A stretch of 64,000 nt of DNA from Antedon mediterranea (Eukaryota > Echinodermata > Crinoidea > Comatulida > Antedonidae), in NCBI RefSeq assembly GCF_964355755.1, contig NC_092676.1, positions 7,484,288-7,548,287 on the forward strand, read 5' to 3'. Below, piece after piece: positions 54,958 through 64,000 of this stretch. A program made the translations under genes and the position numbers. A model generated the notes under the pieces. That model was not told the DNA's origin. It made no database searches and saw nothing but the letters and a program-made list of their open reading frames with translations. How positions within the stretch are numbered: the first letter of the stretch is position 1; each line of letters starts with the position of its first letter.

Positions 54958-55553
54958 CACAGCTGTTTCAAACATACGAATTAAGTCATGCGCCCTCAAC
55001 GTTACAAGTCGTATCGCTGGAGTAACAATACATAAACAATTGCTTACAAATCCACGTGTGCAGAGTGGAGTCAAACGTCATTTAAAGACATGTTTTAAAC
55101 AGCCAATGAGAATGAGATAAAAAAATAAAGGGTCGCTAAAAATATGAATATTCATTAAAGAGTCCCTGGATGAAACAAGCACGTTGTCGTTTTGTTTTTT
55201 ACAAGGAATGTAACGCTGAAAATTAATGGAAGGGTGGACCATAAAATACAAGCATATACCAATTTACGCACGTGAGTGACATTTCCAAATTTGGTACATG
55301 TTTGTTTGTCCGTATCTTTAAAAAATCTAATTTTCACTCTAATTCTTTGGTACTGCATGATAATTTAGTTATCTGTGAATGTTATAACATAGTAATGGTC
55401 GAGAGGTGATGGTTGAATTTTTGAGCTATGGCCGTTTCAAATTGTGTCATTTTTAGGCTTAGGCTTGTGTCTACTCTAGTTGCAACACTGCCTTTCATGT
55501 GACAGCTGACCCAAATGAGTTTGGAAATGTTACATTATATTAATTATTTAGGC

Positions 55554-58155
55554 CTGGCTGGGTAGGGTAGGCATATACCAATATTATAGGCCCTATTTTT
55601 ATTTTAATACTAGGCCTAGGCCCTTGCTAGACCTGTGTTCTCTAGCAGCCTACTACAGAGAAGCAGCTTTCCGGCTTAGTTAGCCTGGCCTTGAGTAGGC
55701 TAGCCTACTAGCCTAATAGGTATTAGTAGGCTACCTAATTAAAATTAGGCCCAGGATCTACGCCTAGGCCTATATATTTTTAATATTATTTAATCATTAT
55801 AATTAATTTTAGTTTTATTAAATTTACAGTATTCATTACAAAAACTGTAAATTTAATATTATGAGGATTATATATACCCTATGTAACATGTATGCAATAG
55901 GGAATATTATAGGCCTATATGTATGTAATGATTACAATATAAATAATGACAAGCATCATATTAACATTCGGTTTTGCTCATCACTGCATATTCAAATTAG
56001 TATGCAATCATATTAAATTTAATAAGTTAAGTTAATTTTATAAAATTGTTATAATAATTATTAATGTTATACTATTGTAGATATATAGAGCAGTAACCTG
56101 AAGTGGCTAAGCAGATTTGGACCATACCTACCATCTATATAGGTAAGATTATTTTGCTGTTCAAGAAGTAGCAAATATTAAATTGTGTACCATGCTATTA
56201 ATTTGTAATATTAACAATCAATCACTACCACTGGCTGGGTAGGCTAGGCCTATATCATAGGCCCTATTTTTATTTTAATATACTAGCTAGACCTGTGCTC
56301 TCTATCACTAGCAGCAGCCTACAGAGAAGCAGCTTTCCAGCTTATTTAGCCTAGCCTAGAGCAATTAGGCTAGGTATAAGTAGGCTACCTAATTAGGCTA
56401 GGCTCTACGCCTATATAGGCCTATTATTATTTAATTATTATTAATTTTTGTTTAATATATTTACAGTATTTATTTAAATAATGTTTCTTATGAGAATACC
56501 TGGTTATATATACCCTATGCAATGACATAAGGCATATATGCCTACCCTGTATGTAATAATTACAATTATTATAAATAATGAATTTTAACATTCGTTTTTG
56601 CTCATCACTGCATATTCCAATTAGTATGTATGCAACCATATTAAATTTAATAAGCTAATTTTAAGTAATTCTTATAATAATGTTTTACTATTTTTTAGGT
56701 ACATAGCGGCAACCCGAAGTGGCAAAAACATTTTAAACAGATTTGGACCAATACCTAGCAGCCTACCATCTATATACAGTAGGTAAGTTTATTTTATTGC
56801 TCAAGAACTAGTAAATTTTAAATTGTGTTTACCATGCTATTAATTTTCAATATTAACAATCAATCACTACCACTGGCTGGGTAGGCTAGGCCTATATTAT
56901 AGGCCCTATTTTTATTTTAATATACTAGCTAGACCTGTGCTCTCTAACACTAGCAGCCTACAGAGAAGCAGCTTTCCAGCTTATTTAGCCTAGCCTAGAG
57001 CAATAGGCTAGGTATAAGTAGACTACCTAATTAGGTCTAGGCTCTACGCCTATATATTATTATTTAATTATTATTATTTTTAGTTTTAATATATTTACAG
57101 TATTTTATTTAAATAATGTTTATTATGAGAATACCTGGTTATATATACCCTATGCAATGACATAAGGCATATATGCCTACCCTGTATGTAATAATTACAA
57201 TTACAATATTATAAATAATGAATTTAAACATTCGTTTTTGCTTATCACTGCATATTCAAATTAGTATGTATGCAACCATATTAAATTTAATAAGCTAATT
57301 TTAATTAATTCTTAGAGTAATGTTTTACTATTTTTTAGGTACATAGCGGCAACCCGAAGTGGAAAAATCATTTTAAACAGATTTTGACCAATACCTATAC
57401 CTATACCTACCATCTATATTATAGGTAAGTTTATTTTACTGTTCAAGAACTAGTAAATTTTAAATTGTGTTTACCATGCTATTAATTTTCAATATTAACA
57501 ACCAATCACTACCACTGGCTGGGTAGGCTAGGCCTATATTATAGGCCCTATTTTTATTTTAATATACTAGCTAGACCTGTTTTCTCTTGCACTAGCAGCC
57601 TACAGAGAAGCAGCTTTCCAGCTTATTTAGCCTAGCCTAGAGCAATAGGCTAGGTATTAGTAGGCTACCTAATTAGGCCTAGAGGCTCTATGCCTATATA
57701 TTATTATTTAATTATTATTAATTTTTATTTTTAATATATTTACAGTATTTATTACAAATAATGTTTATTATGAGGATACCTGGTTATATATACCCTATGC
57801 AATGACATAAGGCATATATGCCTACCCTGTATGTAATAATTACAATTATTATAAATAATGAATTTTAACATTTGTTTTTGCTCATCACTGCATATTCAAA
57901 TTAGTATGTATGCAACCATAGTAAATTTAATAAGTTAATTTTAATTAATTCTTATTATAATGTTATACTATTACTATTACTATTTTTTAGGTACATATAT
58001 AGCGGCAACCCAAAATGGCTAAAACATTTTAAACAGATTTGGACCAATACCTATACCTACCATCTATATAGGTAAGTTTATTTTACTGTTCAAGAACTAG
58101 TAAATTTTAAATTGTGTTTACCATGCTATGAATGTGTAACTTTAACAATCAATCA
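55554..58155 (+). repeat. Four tandem units of ~642-677 bp
   Basis: Units start at CTGGCTGGGTAGG: 55554, 56231, 56873 and 57515. Shared order: AGGCCCTATTTTTATTTTAA, CTAGACCTGT, CAGAGAAGCAGCTTTCC, TAGGCTACCTAATTA, ATATATACCCTATG, TTTTGCTCATCACTGCATAT, a splice-site-flanked cassette, and CCATGCTATTAAT. Units 2-4 are most alike; unit 1 is more diverged. Confidence 0.9.
56699..56782 (+). other. Exon-like cassette in tandem unit 2 (also 57339-57424, 57991-58071, about 56080-56142)
   Basis: Each unit has a T-rich acceptor (TACTATTTTTTAG), then GTACATAGCGGCAACCCGAA, an AAACAGATTTGGACCAATAC segment, then a CTATATAG- or CAGTAG-ended donor (GTAAGT). The unit-2 copy is open in one frame; unit 3 has a stop, so coding is unlikely. 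It resembles repeated non-coding exons of a transcript. Confidence 0.5.
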
Positions 58156-60133
58156 CTAACACATGTACAGTACAGCAGTAGTACTATCAATCAATAGTAA
58201 TTAGTTAGTAATTGAAATATAGACATACTATAGTATTACTTTTACATATTCATTATCATTAGGCATTGTTAAAAGGAAATCAATACAATGCAATATTCCT
58301 TTAACATTTAAAAATGTACAATATTTTATGATCATTAATGTTAATGAATCATTCTTTGTTGGCTTTCTTGCATTTGTTGGGTTTTATTATTTCATTTTGT
58401 ATCATTGGAGATGTGAAAATCAGATGAGTCTAAGTTTGACTCTAATCCACACTGCTGTTTTGTGACGGTTGAGTTTGGCATGTATTAGCTCCCCGCCTTG
58501 CTCAGAGACCCCCTTCCATTCTCTCATGAATGCAATAGCATGGTGCTCAAGCATATGTAGCTTAGGCTGTATTACACCTGGTGCAATATGCCTGTATTCT
58601 GCTAAAAATACTTGTATGATATTTTTATGGAATTAAAAAATACTTAATTTACACATTAATACATTTTATAATTTCAGAAATTTTGTGATGAAAAAGTCAA
58701 TCTGTGGTGACTGTAGAATGGACCCAAGATCTGACTATCTTAGACATTTAAATAATAGAAAGTTCTGACAATTTTGTTGAATAGAAATATACAATGTATG
58801 ATGTAATCTTAATTGAAAATTGGCGCTTTTTAAACTATGTATATAAATTAGGATGAGAAAACAGTTATTTGATTATGAGGTATGTTCATTTAATTAAATT
58901 TGTTAGTATAAACTTTCAAAAAGAGTGAAGATATAAAGAAGAAAAGCAGATTATGGAGCAGCTGTATCAGACAAAAAACTGTTCCCTTAAACGCCAGTGT
59001 GTTCTTTCACTTGTGAATGTAGTTTTGGCCCAGGTCATAGTTGTTGTTGAAGTGTAGCATGCCAAGCAATTTGGTCCATGCCCTGTTAATTTAAATGTTA
59101 GCGTGGTAGTATACAGTATCCATTGAAAATTCGCGAATGGCAGGTTGTATAAATGTATATAGGTTGTAATTTTACATTTGTTAGATTTAGTGCAAATTTG
59201 TGATGGTTTTCATATTTTTTAAGTTGTATTTTTTATCCTTTTCTTTAAATTTTGTTCCACAACAGAAGCAAGTAGAACGTAAAGCCTTTTCGTGAAACTG
59301 TGTTGCCTACAAAAAAGAAAAGAAATTTTAATTTTACCAACCTTTAATGTTATATTATATTTATCATACAGTAGTTTGAGTATTTTTGTATAGGCTTTAA
59401 TTTTAAGGGCCTAGCTAGGCCTGGTAGTTAGTAGTTTTACTAAATTTTTACATTTATGATGAATTATATTCAGTTGAAATAAATACAATGATAATAATTA
59501 AGCTTATTATTTATTCTATTGTAAATTAAAATGATGTATAGTATGATTACACTACTTATACGTACCAACTAGGCCTAGCTACAACCTAGGCCTAGTTGCG
59601 TACAGCCTAGCGAGCGGTTATCAGCCGCGTTCATCGACCTCTCGCCAAATACGCTGTTTCGCATTTAACAAAACAGTCGAGTTTTTACATGAAAATTTCT
59701 TGAGATTTTCACCGTCACCTCCTAACAATTCAATGTCTCATGTAAGCATATATAATCAAACTTTTACCTAGATTTTCCAAGTATTTATGAAAATTACGAA
59801 TAAAAACAAAAAGTGTACAATTTGACAAGCATTTTTTCAAACTTTCCATTGTTTACATTTGCTAGGCCGATCGATGTTAATTTTTAAAACTTCCGGGTGT
59901 AAATAATTTCGTAAACTTGTTGTTATGCTTAATTACTTACTATTTCCAAAAAATCGGTAATTAAGAATCTTATTTTCTAACAAATAGTATAAAAATGGTT
60001 TTATAATATTTATGACGAAATTGATTAAATTAATTTAAAGTGTAGTTATAAAAGTTGCAAATGTCGCGAAAGTTGAACGAGATTCAACCACTCGCGCGGC
60101 GTCACGCTCAGGCACATATCGCCGTCTGACAAT
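58156..60133. other. Non-coding remainder of the 5.2-kb element
   Basis: No ORF or domain. An acceptor-like TAATTTCAG near 58678 is followed by ~90 bases without obvious coding sense. A small GGCCTAG-rich patch lies at 59405-59610. Confidence 0.45.
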
Positions 60134-60186
60134 ATTGAGGGCGCTTGACTTTTTCTATTTATTTTACATTGGTTGAAACAGCTGTG

Positions 60187-60828
60187 GTCCATACGCGTTA
60201 GTTGTCTCAGTGGTTCTAAGATGTCTGACAAAGTTGGTAAGAATCTACTTAAGTAGTTGATGAAACCAATAAACCTCCTAACCTCATTTAAATTCTGTGG
60301 TGTTGGCATGTTTAGTACAGCCTTAATTTTGTTGTCATCTGGCTTTACACCTTGTCTTGTGACCTTGTGACCCAGAAAAGTTATCTGTGGTTCACGGAAT
60401 GTGGACTTATCCTTATTTAACTTAATGTTTAGTTGCTGGCACCGCTCTAGCAATAACTTTAAGTGTTTATCATGGTTTTGAAGTGCAGCTTCATCTGTTT
60501 CACCCTTACCATAAACAATTACCATATCATCGGCCACACACATTATCCCCTCTAGCCCTTCTAAGGCTGTGTGTAATCGGCTTTGAAATAGTTCAGATGA
60601 TGTACATAGGCCAAATGGCAATCGATTCCATTGGAATCTGCCAAATGGAGTATTAAAACAGGTAAGTTCTCTCGATTTGTGATCTAGTTTTATTTTCCAA
60701 AAAGCTTCACTCAGATCCAGTTTCGAGAATATTTTGGCATCATTCAGTTTTGGTAATACATCATCAATAACTGGTAACTGATAGTGAGCTCGTTTTAAGG
60801 CTTTATTTAAGGGTCGGGGGGTCAACAC
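60187..60828 (-). CDS. pol: Gypsy reverse transcriptase, VADD active site
   Basis: RT palm and thumb: HYQLPVIDDVLPKLNDAKIF, SKLDLSEAFWKIKLD, GRFQWNRLPFGLCTSSELFQ, GIMCVADDMVIVYG (VADD where Y-x-D-D is usual; both Asp kept), ITFLGHKVTRQGVKPDDNKI and LNEVRRFIGFINYLSRFLPT. The frame is cut at about 60187 by the TIR element. At about 60815 a C6 run breaks frame from the upstream part. Confidence 0.9.
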
Positions 60829-61357
60829 ATATTTTTAGTTTGTTGTTGGCTTTAGTAGCGACAACCATCTGACTTACCCATTGTGTGGGGTGGTCGGGTG
60901 CTACTTTTTTTATTACCCCTCTTTGTTCCATTTTAGTTAGTTCGTCTTTTTCTCTTTGTTTAATTGAGTGGGGAATTCTCCTCGCTGGAAGTACCGTACC
61001 ATTTTCATCAATGTCTATTTGGCTTACTTGGGGGTACCCTTTCTTTGGTTTTGTGGTTTTGGATCTGCAGCATGCAGCAAAATGGTTTGGTTTATCGCAC
61101 TTGTCACATGTGCGTCCCCTCGCAGGGCACTGTTGATGACTTGCATTATAGCCACATTTTCCACATTTCTTCGTCGAGTCTGATTTATGTCCCTTGTAAT
61201 GTGAGGGCGCTGTTTTATTATATCTTTTTGTTTTGTCAGTGTTGATTTTATGCACTTGGCTTTCGCCCTCCATCACCTTTAAACTTTCTTGGGATGTCTC
61301 ATAATTGAGTGCAATGTTAATCGCTTTGTCAAGGGTTAGCTCATCTCCTACGTCAAG
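60803..61357 (-). CDS. gag: Gypsy gag C-terminus with zinc knuckles, joined to RT start; protease absent
   Basis: From 61357: ELTLDKAINIALNYETSQES, CGKCGYNASHQQCPARGRTC and CDKCDKPNHFAACC (zinc knuckles), then without a retropepsin DTG motif directly QREKDELTKMEQRGVIKKVA and KANNKLKICVDP, the start of RT. An internal deletion near 61010 removed the protease. Ends in the C6 frameshift. Confidence 0.85.
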   Translation of the reverse strand, partial: LDVGDELTLDKAINIALNYETSQESLKVMEGESQVHKINTDKTKRYNKTAPSHYKGHKSDSTKKCGKCGYNASHQQCPARGRTCDKCDKPNHFAACCRSKTTKPKKGYPQVSQIDIDENGTVLPARRIPHSIKQREKDELTKMEQRGVIKKVAPDHPTQWVSQMVVATKANNKLKICVDPPTLK

Positions 61358-61365
61358 ACATTTGT

Positions 61366-63189
61366 GTACCGCCAAACCAAAACCAGGCGTTTGTCGGCAG
61401 CAAGGGATTTCTGTAAAATGCTTCTGAATGTGTAAAACCTATATCTTGACCATTTTTAGTTTTTTAAATAATCTTACAGAAAATTTACCGTAGATTCCAA
61501 AAATCTATGTATTTTAAAGAAATTATAAGTATAAATCAATGAAAATAACATTTTAATGAGACCCCCTTTTTCGTCTTTGGTGAAAAAATCAAGTTCTATT
61601 CTGTAATTTGTGTCTATTTCTAACCAACTTTTACATCTTTGATTATGAGAAGACCCCTTAATGTGTGGTATTTTTAGAAAGCTCGTGAAAAAATCTTTCC
61701 AAAGATAAAGGTTGTAGGTCATGTAAAATAATAGTATAGCCAATCAAACACATTCTTTAATAACCTTTTGGTATAAGCAAACCAGTCTTGTTGCTACGGA
61801 ATCCTGAAACAGGCAATTTGATTGGCTAACAGAGTGGCTAAAGTCATTGAAGCGTTAAATTTGCCTTTAACAGTTATTCAAAGTACACTGAGGAAGCGGT
61901 AAGGTTTTAACAAAACTTTCTTACTGTAAAAAACATTCAATATTAATTCATACTTGCTATTTATGCATCCTAGATAATAATAAAACAACAAAGAATAGTT
62001 TAATGATTTATATAATATGAAAAGTAGAAATATTGGCTTCACTAGCGAATCATAAACAACAAGAGGTTAGAAAGTACGAAATGACTTTCTAGCGCGACAC
62101 ACTCAGTTTGGTGAACACAGAAACACTTTTGATCAAAATATTAGGCCTAGCCTAGGCATAAGATAAGAGATGAACTGTATGCCAGCTTAGTACTTCAAGT
62201 TAGCCTAGTAAAACCACCTAGCATACCTTGGTCTAGGCCTAGCCCAAAAAAAAATGATTTTTAAATGTGTTTAAAAAAGTTTAATTTAATTTTTCATTCT
62301 GTTTTCAGATCTTGATTGGTATACTGTAATGTAATACCAATAGTTTTGACAGTGGTGGTGATGCTGTTGCTACTTTCTCTTCTCAAAGAACTCCAATAAT
62401 GGTGATACGGTGCTTAATATAACTTTACAAAAATGACTTTGATTCTGATGATACATGACACATGTATTCTATTATGCAACGTAACCCTGAATAAAACCGT
62501 GAAATAATTGTGTCGAAAAATATGTATGTATTTAAATGACCCGGCACAAAAGATGATAATACTGTTGTTGTAATACGCAGCCTAAAATGACCAAAATTTT
62601 ATAATTTAAAGTGTACCAATTGTAAATAAATTTAAACACATCAAACACAATCAACTGTCTGTGTATCATTAATTTTGGTTCATTTCTATGTGTTGTATTT
62701 TTATTGTCACTTTATTAATAGTACTTATTTATAGTTATTACAAGCCTCACACATAACATAAGTTTAGTAAAAAAAAGTTTACTAACGTATGTTGTTATTT
62801 GAAGTCTCATTTGACAATGTTATTGTTACTGGATTTCTTTGAAAATTTCAATGATTATAGAAAAATGTATTAGTTACATTTGTGCTAAATTTCAAAGTCA
62901 TAGGTATACTAGAAGTTAGCGTTGTCAAGGTGAACATGAGTCGCTGTCTGCCAGCACATTTAAACTTCCTGTTTGAACTATTGTTTATCTTTGAATGCAT
63001 TTTTCACTGCTTAATAAAAATGAATTCTTACTTGTATTTCTTTACTTATTGTATCATAACTATAAAAATACTTGACCAAATTGAATAATTTTTTCAGTAT
63101 TTTAAAGAAAATTATGTGCTCTGTACAAATATCTTGAAAACTCAAAATGTCACATTTACGACAAATGCCTGGTTTTGATTTGGCTGTAC
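61366..63189. mobile_element. 1.8-kb TIR element nested in gypsy gag, near-perfect 8-bp duplication
   Basis: Termini GTACCGCCAAACCAAAACCA (left) and, read inverse from the right, GTACAGCCAAATCAAAACCA; similarity is about 28 of 31 bp, ending TTTGTCG. Outside: ACATTTGT (61358-61365) and ACATTTTT (63190-63197), 7 of 8 identical, with the host gag frame continuous if one copy is kept. A TA duplication one step further in is an alternative. No coding sequence; contains AT-rich DNA and a small AGGCCTAGCCTAGGC patch at about 62142-62156. Confidence 0.78.
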
Positions 63190-63197
63190 ACATTTTT

Positions 63198-63669
63198 CTC
63201 TCACCTTGTGTTCCTTTGCTTTTACGACGATCGCGTCTCTCAACATTCTATCCTCGTCATCGTACTCACAACGCTTTATCAACACTCTTAGATCGGTTAG
63301 AAATATATTTAAAGACTCACCGTCTCTTTGTGCCCGTCCGTAAAATTCTACGGTCGCTTTGATGACGTTCTTTTTCGGCCTAACATAAAGTTCAAACCTG
63401 TTAAAAACACCTGTTAGTGTATCATTTTCGGCTGGCGTGGCTGGCTGGTCGTCGATCGCCTCGACGGCTGACGCCCAGTCTAGTGTGTCGAAAATTTCTC
63501 GGCCTCGATCCCCGAAGTATGTCATGAAGTAATTTACCTTCTGCAACTCGGTTTTCTCAGATAATGGGCCGTTAAATGTAAATTGACAATGCTGCCTGAA
63601 CCTCTTGAATTTTTTGTACAGGTCTACAGATGCCCAGTCCATCTGGGGCGTCTTTGATTTCGTAGCCAT
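63198..63669 (-). CDS. gag: Gypsy gag N-terminal part (capsid), truncated by nested element
   Basis: ATG at 63669 (MATKSKTPQMDWASVDLYKK), then the capsid pattern LQKVNYFMTYFGDRGREIFD, FNRFELYVRPKKNVIKATVE and FYGRAQRDGESLNIFLTDLR, LIKRCEYDDEDRMLRDAIVV. The reading continues past the nested element at 61357. The ORF is open further upstream into the LTR without meaning. Confidence 0.9.
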
Positions 63670-63717
63670 AATACTGGAATGTTCGGTAATATAGGCTAGC
63701 AAACACCGCTTGTCACC

Positions 63718-63844
63718 ATGTTGTGTTTCTCTATATTGACTCACGTGTACAGACATACAAGACAGACACGTCTTCACTTGGTAACAGTACTTTATTTAGT
63801 GACTCGTTCATTAACATAGGTCATACAATAGAGGGCTCACTACA
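63718..63844 (-). repeat. 5' LTR of Ty3/gypsy element
   Basis: 127 bp, minus orientation begins TGTAGTGAGCCC. The internal sequence after it begins GGTGACAAGCGG, a possible tRNA primer-binding region. Confidence 0.88.
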
Positions 63845-63975
63845 TCACCTGGTGGACTGATCTGAAGGTTTTCAAGAAGTTCATCGTTGCTCGATTCTTG
63901 GTCGTAACGTATACGTTTTTTGCGGTAGCTGCACATGTTGGCTGAGCACGCTTTCTGGAACGTCTGGTTACACCT
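63845..63975 (-). CDS. Death-domain gene exon, 5' part (split by retrotransposon)
   Basis: Minus frame: RCNQTFQKACSANMCSYRKK, then RIRYDQESSNDELLENLQIS and PPG, interrupted by the LTR at 63844. An acceptor ...ACTAGTAG (63976-63978) or ACAG near 63990 may start the exon; the frame has a TAG just upstream of 63975. Basic start followed by acidic segment could be juxtamembrane cytoplasmic sequence. Continues in frame with 52879 downward. Confidence 0.6.
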
Positions 63976-64000
63976 CTACTAGTACTTGCTGTAGATATGA

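Larger units (their letters stand above)
54958..60186. mobile_element. 5.2-kb non-autonomous TIR element nested in gypsy, GTCC target duplication
   Basis: Left end CACAGCTGTTTCAAACATAC, right end TTGGTTGAAACAGCTGTG; both ends also carry a GCGCCCTCAA word (55010-55019, inverse at about 60134-60144). GTCC lies directly outside each end (54954-54957, 60187-60190). Disregarding the insert and one GTCC brings the two gypsy halves back into one reading frame, so the borders are well supported. No transposase-like ORF: contents are four 642-bp units, GGCCTA-rich tracts and unassigned AT-rich DNA. The 4-bp duplication and termini do not let me name a superfamily. Confidence 0.82.
52884..63844 (-). 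mobile_element. Ty3/gypsy retrotransposon inserted in a host exon, with nested insertions
   Basis: LTRs at 63718-63844 (5') and 52884-53004 (3'). Between them, in minus orientation: gag, zinc knuckles, RT, RNase H, integrase and pol tail. GGTGA (TCACC in plus, 52879-52883 and 63845-63849) flanks the LTRs as a 5-bp target duplication. The GGTGACA word also follows the 5' LTR internally, so LTR ends are ambiguous by up to 7 bp. Nested: a TIR element 54958-60186, a TIR element 61366-63189, and a LINE tail about 53575-53715. Missing: protease and the integrase zinc/core start. A purine tract (AAAGAACGGGAGA in minus, 53005-53017) adjoins the 3' LTR. A dead copy of the 11-kb interval, about 3.7 kb of it gypsy-derived. 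Confidence 0.85.

Noticed and set aside
1-64000. tRNA or rRNA genes
   Set aside because: No cloverleaf with A/B boxes or rRNA-like conserved core was recognised by eye; a tRNA scan would be needed to exclude small ones.

Overview
This is a eukaryotic, AT-rich, repeat-dense window, most likely from a marine invertebrate deuterostome. An echinoderm is my best guess. The reasons are GT-AG introns with tiny exons, very abundant GGCCTA-type motifs (dense at 25.66-26.11 kb and 55.6-58.1 kb), a CR1-like LINE with a 2A-like leader (a type known from sea urchins), and a mix of BEL/Pao, Ty3/gypsy, hAT- and Harbinger-like relics. There is no sign of prokaryotic gene organisation, rRNA, tRNA or CRISPR. 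The species call is inference.

Host genes are few and fragmentary. (1) 1.45-9.09 kb, plus: the C-terminal half of an SLC49A4/DIRC2-like MFS transporter, seven exons found with consistent phases and one short exon not found. (2) 9.9-11.6 kb, minus: an intact protein-kinase exon (HND in place of HRD) with upstream exons, one TPR-like. (3) 23.92-24.10 kb, minus: the last exon of an acidic protein. (4) 32.03-32.30 kb, minus: a probable first coding exon. (5) 46.94-47.11 kb, plus: a CDC6-like AAA+ exon fragment that runs straight into gag-like sequence. (6) 52.20-52.88 kb and 63.85-63.98 kb, minus: two parts of a Death-domain gene separated by an 11-kb nested retrotransposon insertion.

The rest is mobile DNA. 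Retroelements: a LINE lacking its endonuclease (13.1-15.4 kb, minus), a BEL/Pao element with both LTRs (15.66-21.61 kb, minus), a 5'-truncated Ty3/gypsy-like element (27.1-31.7 kb, plus), a 228-bp LINE tail with an 11-bp target duplication (35.4 kb), a nearly complete CR1-like LINE with a 2A-like leader (about 42.3-46.3 kb, plus), and a Ty3/gypsy element (52.88-63.84 kb, minus). DNA-type elements with inverted termini: 6.75-7.32, 11.66-12.69, 22.48-23.41, 24.86-27.09, 41.71-41.88, 47.75-51.76, 51.96-52.15, 54.96-60.19 and 61.37-63.19 kb. The last two are nested inside the 52.88-63.84 kb gypsy element. The stretch from 32.3 to 42.3 kb is almost entirely non-coding and carries diverged duplications.

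The most informative structures are the three-level nest at 52.9-63.8 kb, where each insertion can be resolved by target duplications and terminal repeats; a TIR-bounded 4-kb element (47.75-51.76 kb) carrying a decayed gene of a widespread uncharacterised invertebrate family; four tandem ~642-bp units at 55.55-58.15 kb, each with an exon-like cassette; and the 2A-like leader of the LINE. No host pathway links these genes; the window is mainly a record of repeated insertion between and inside scattered host exons.
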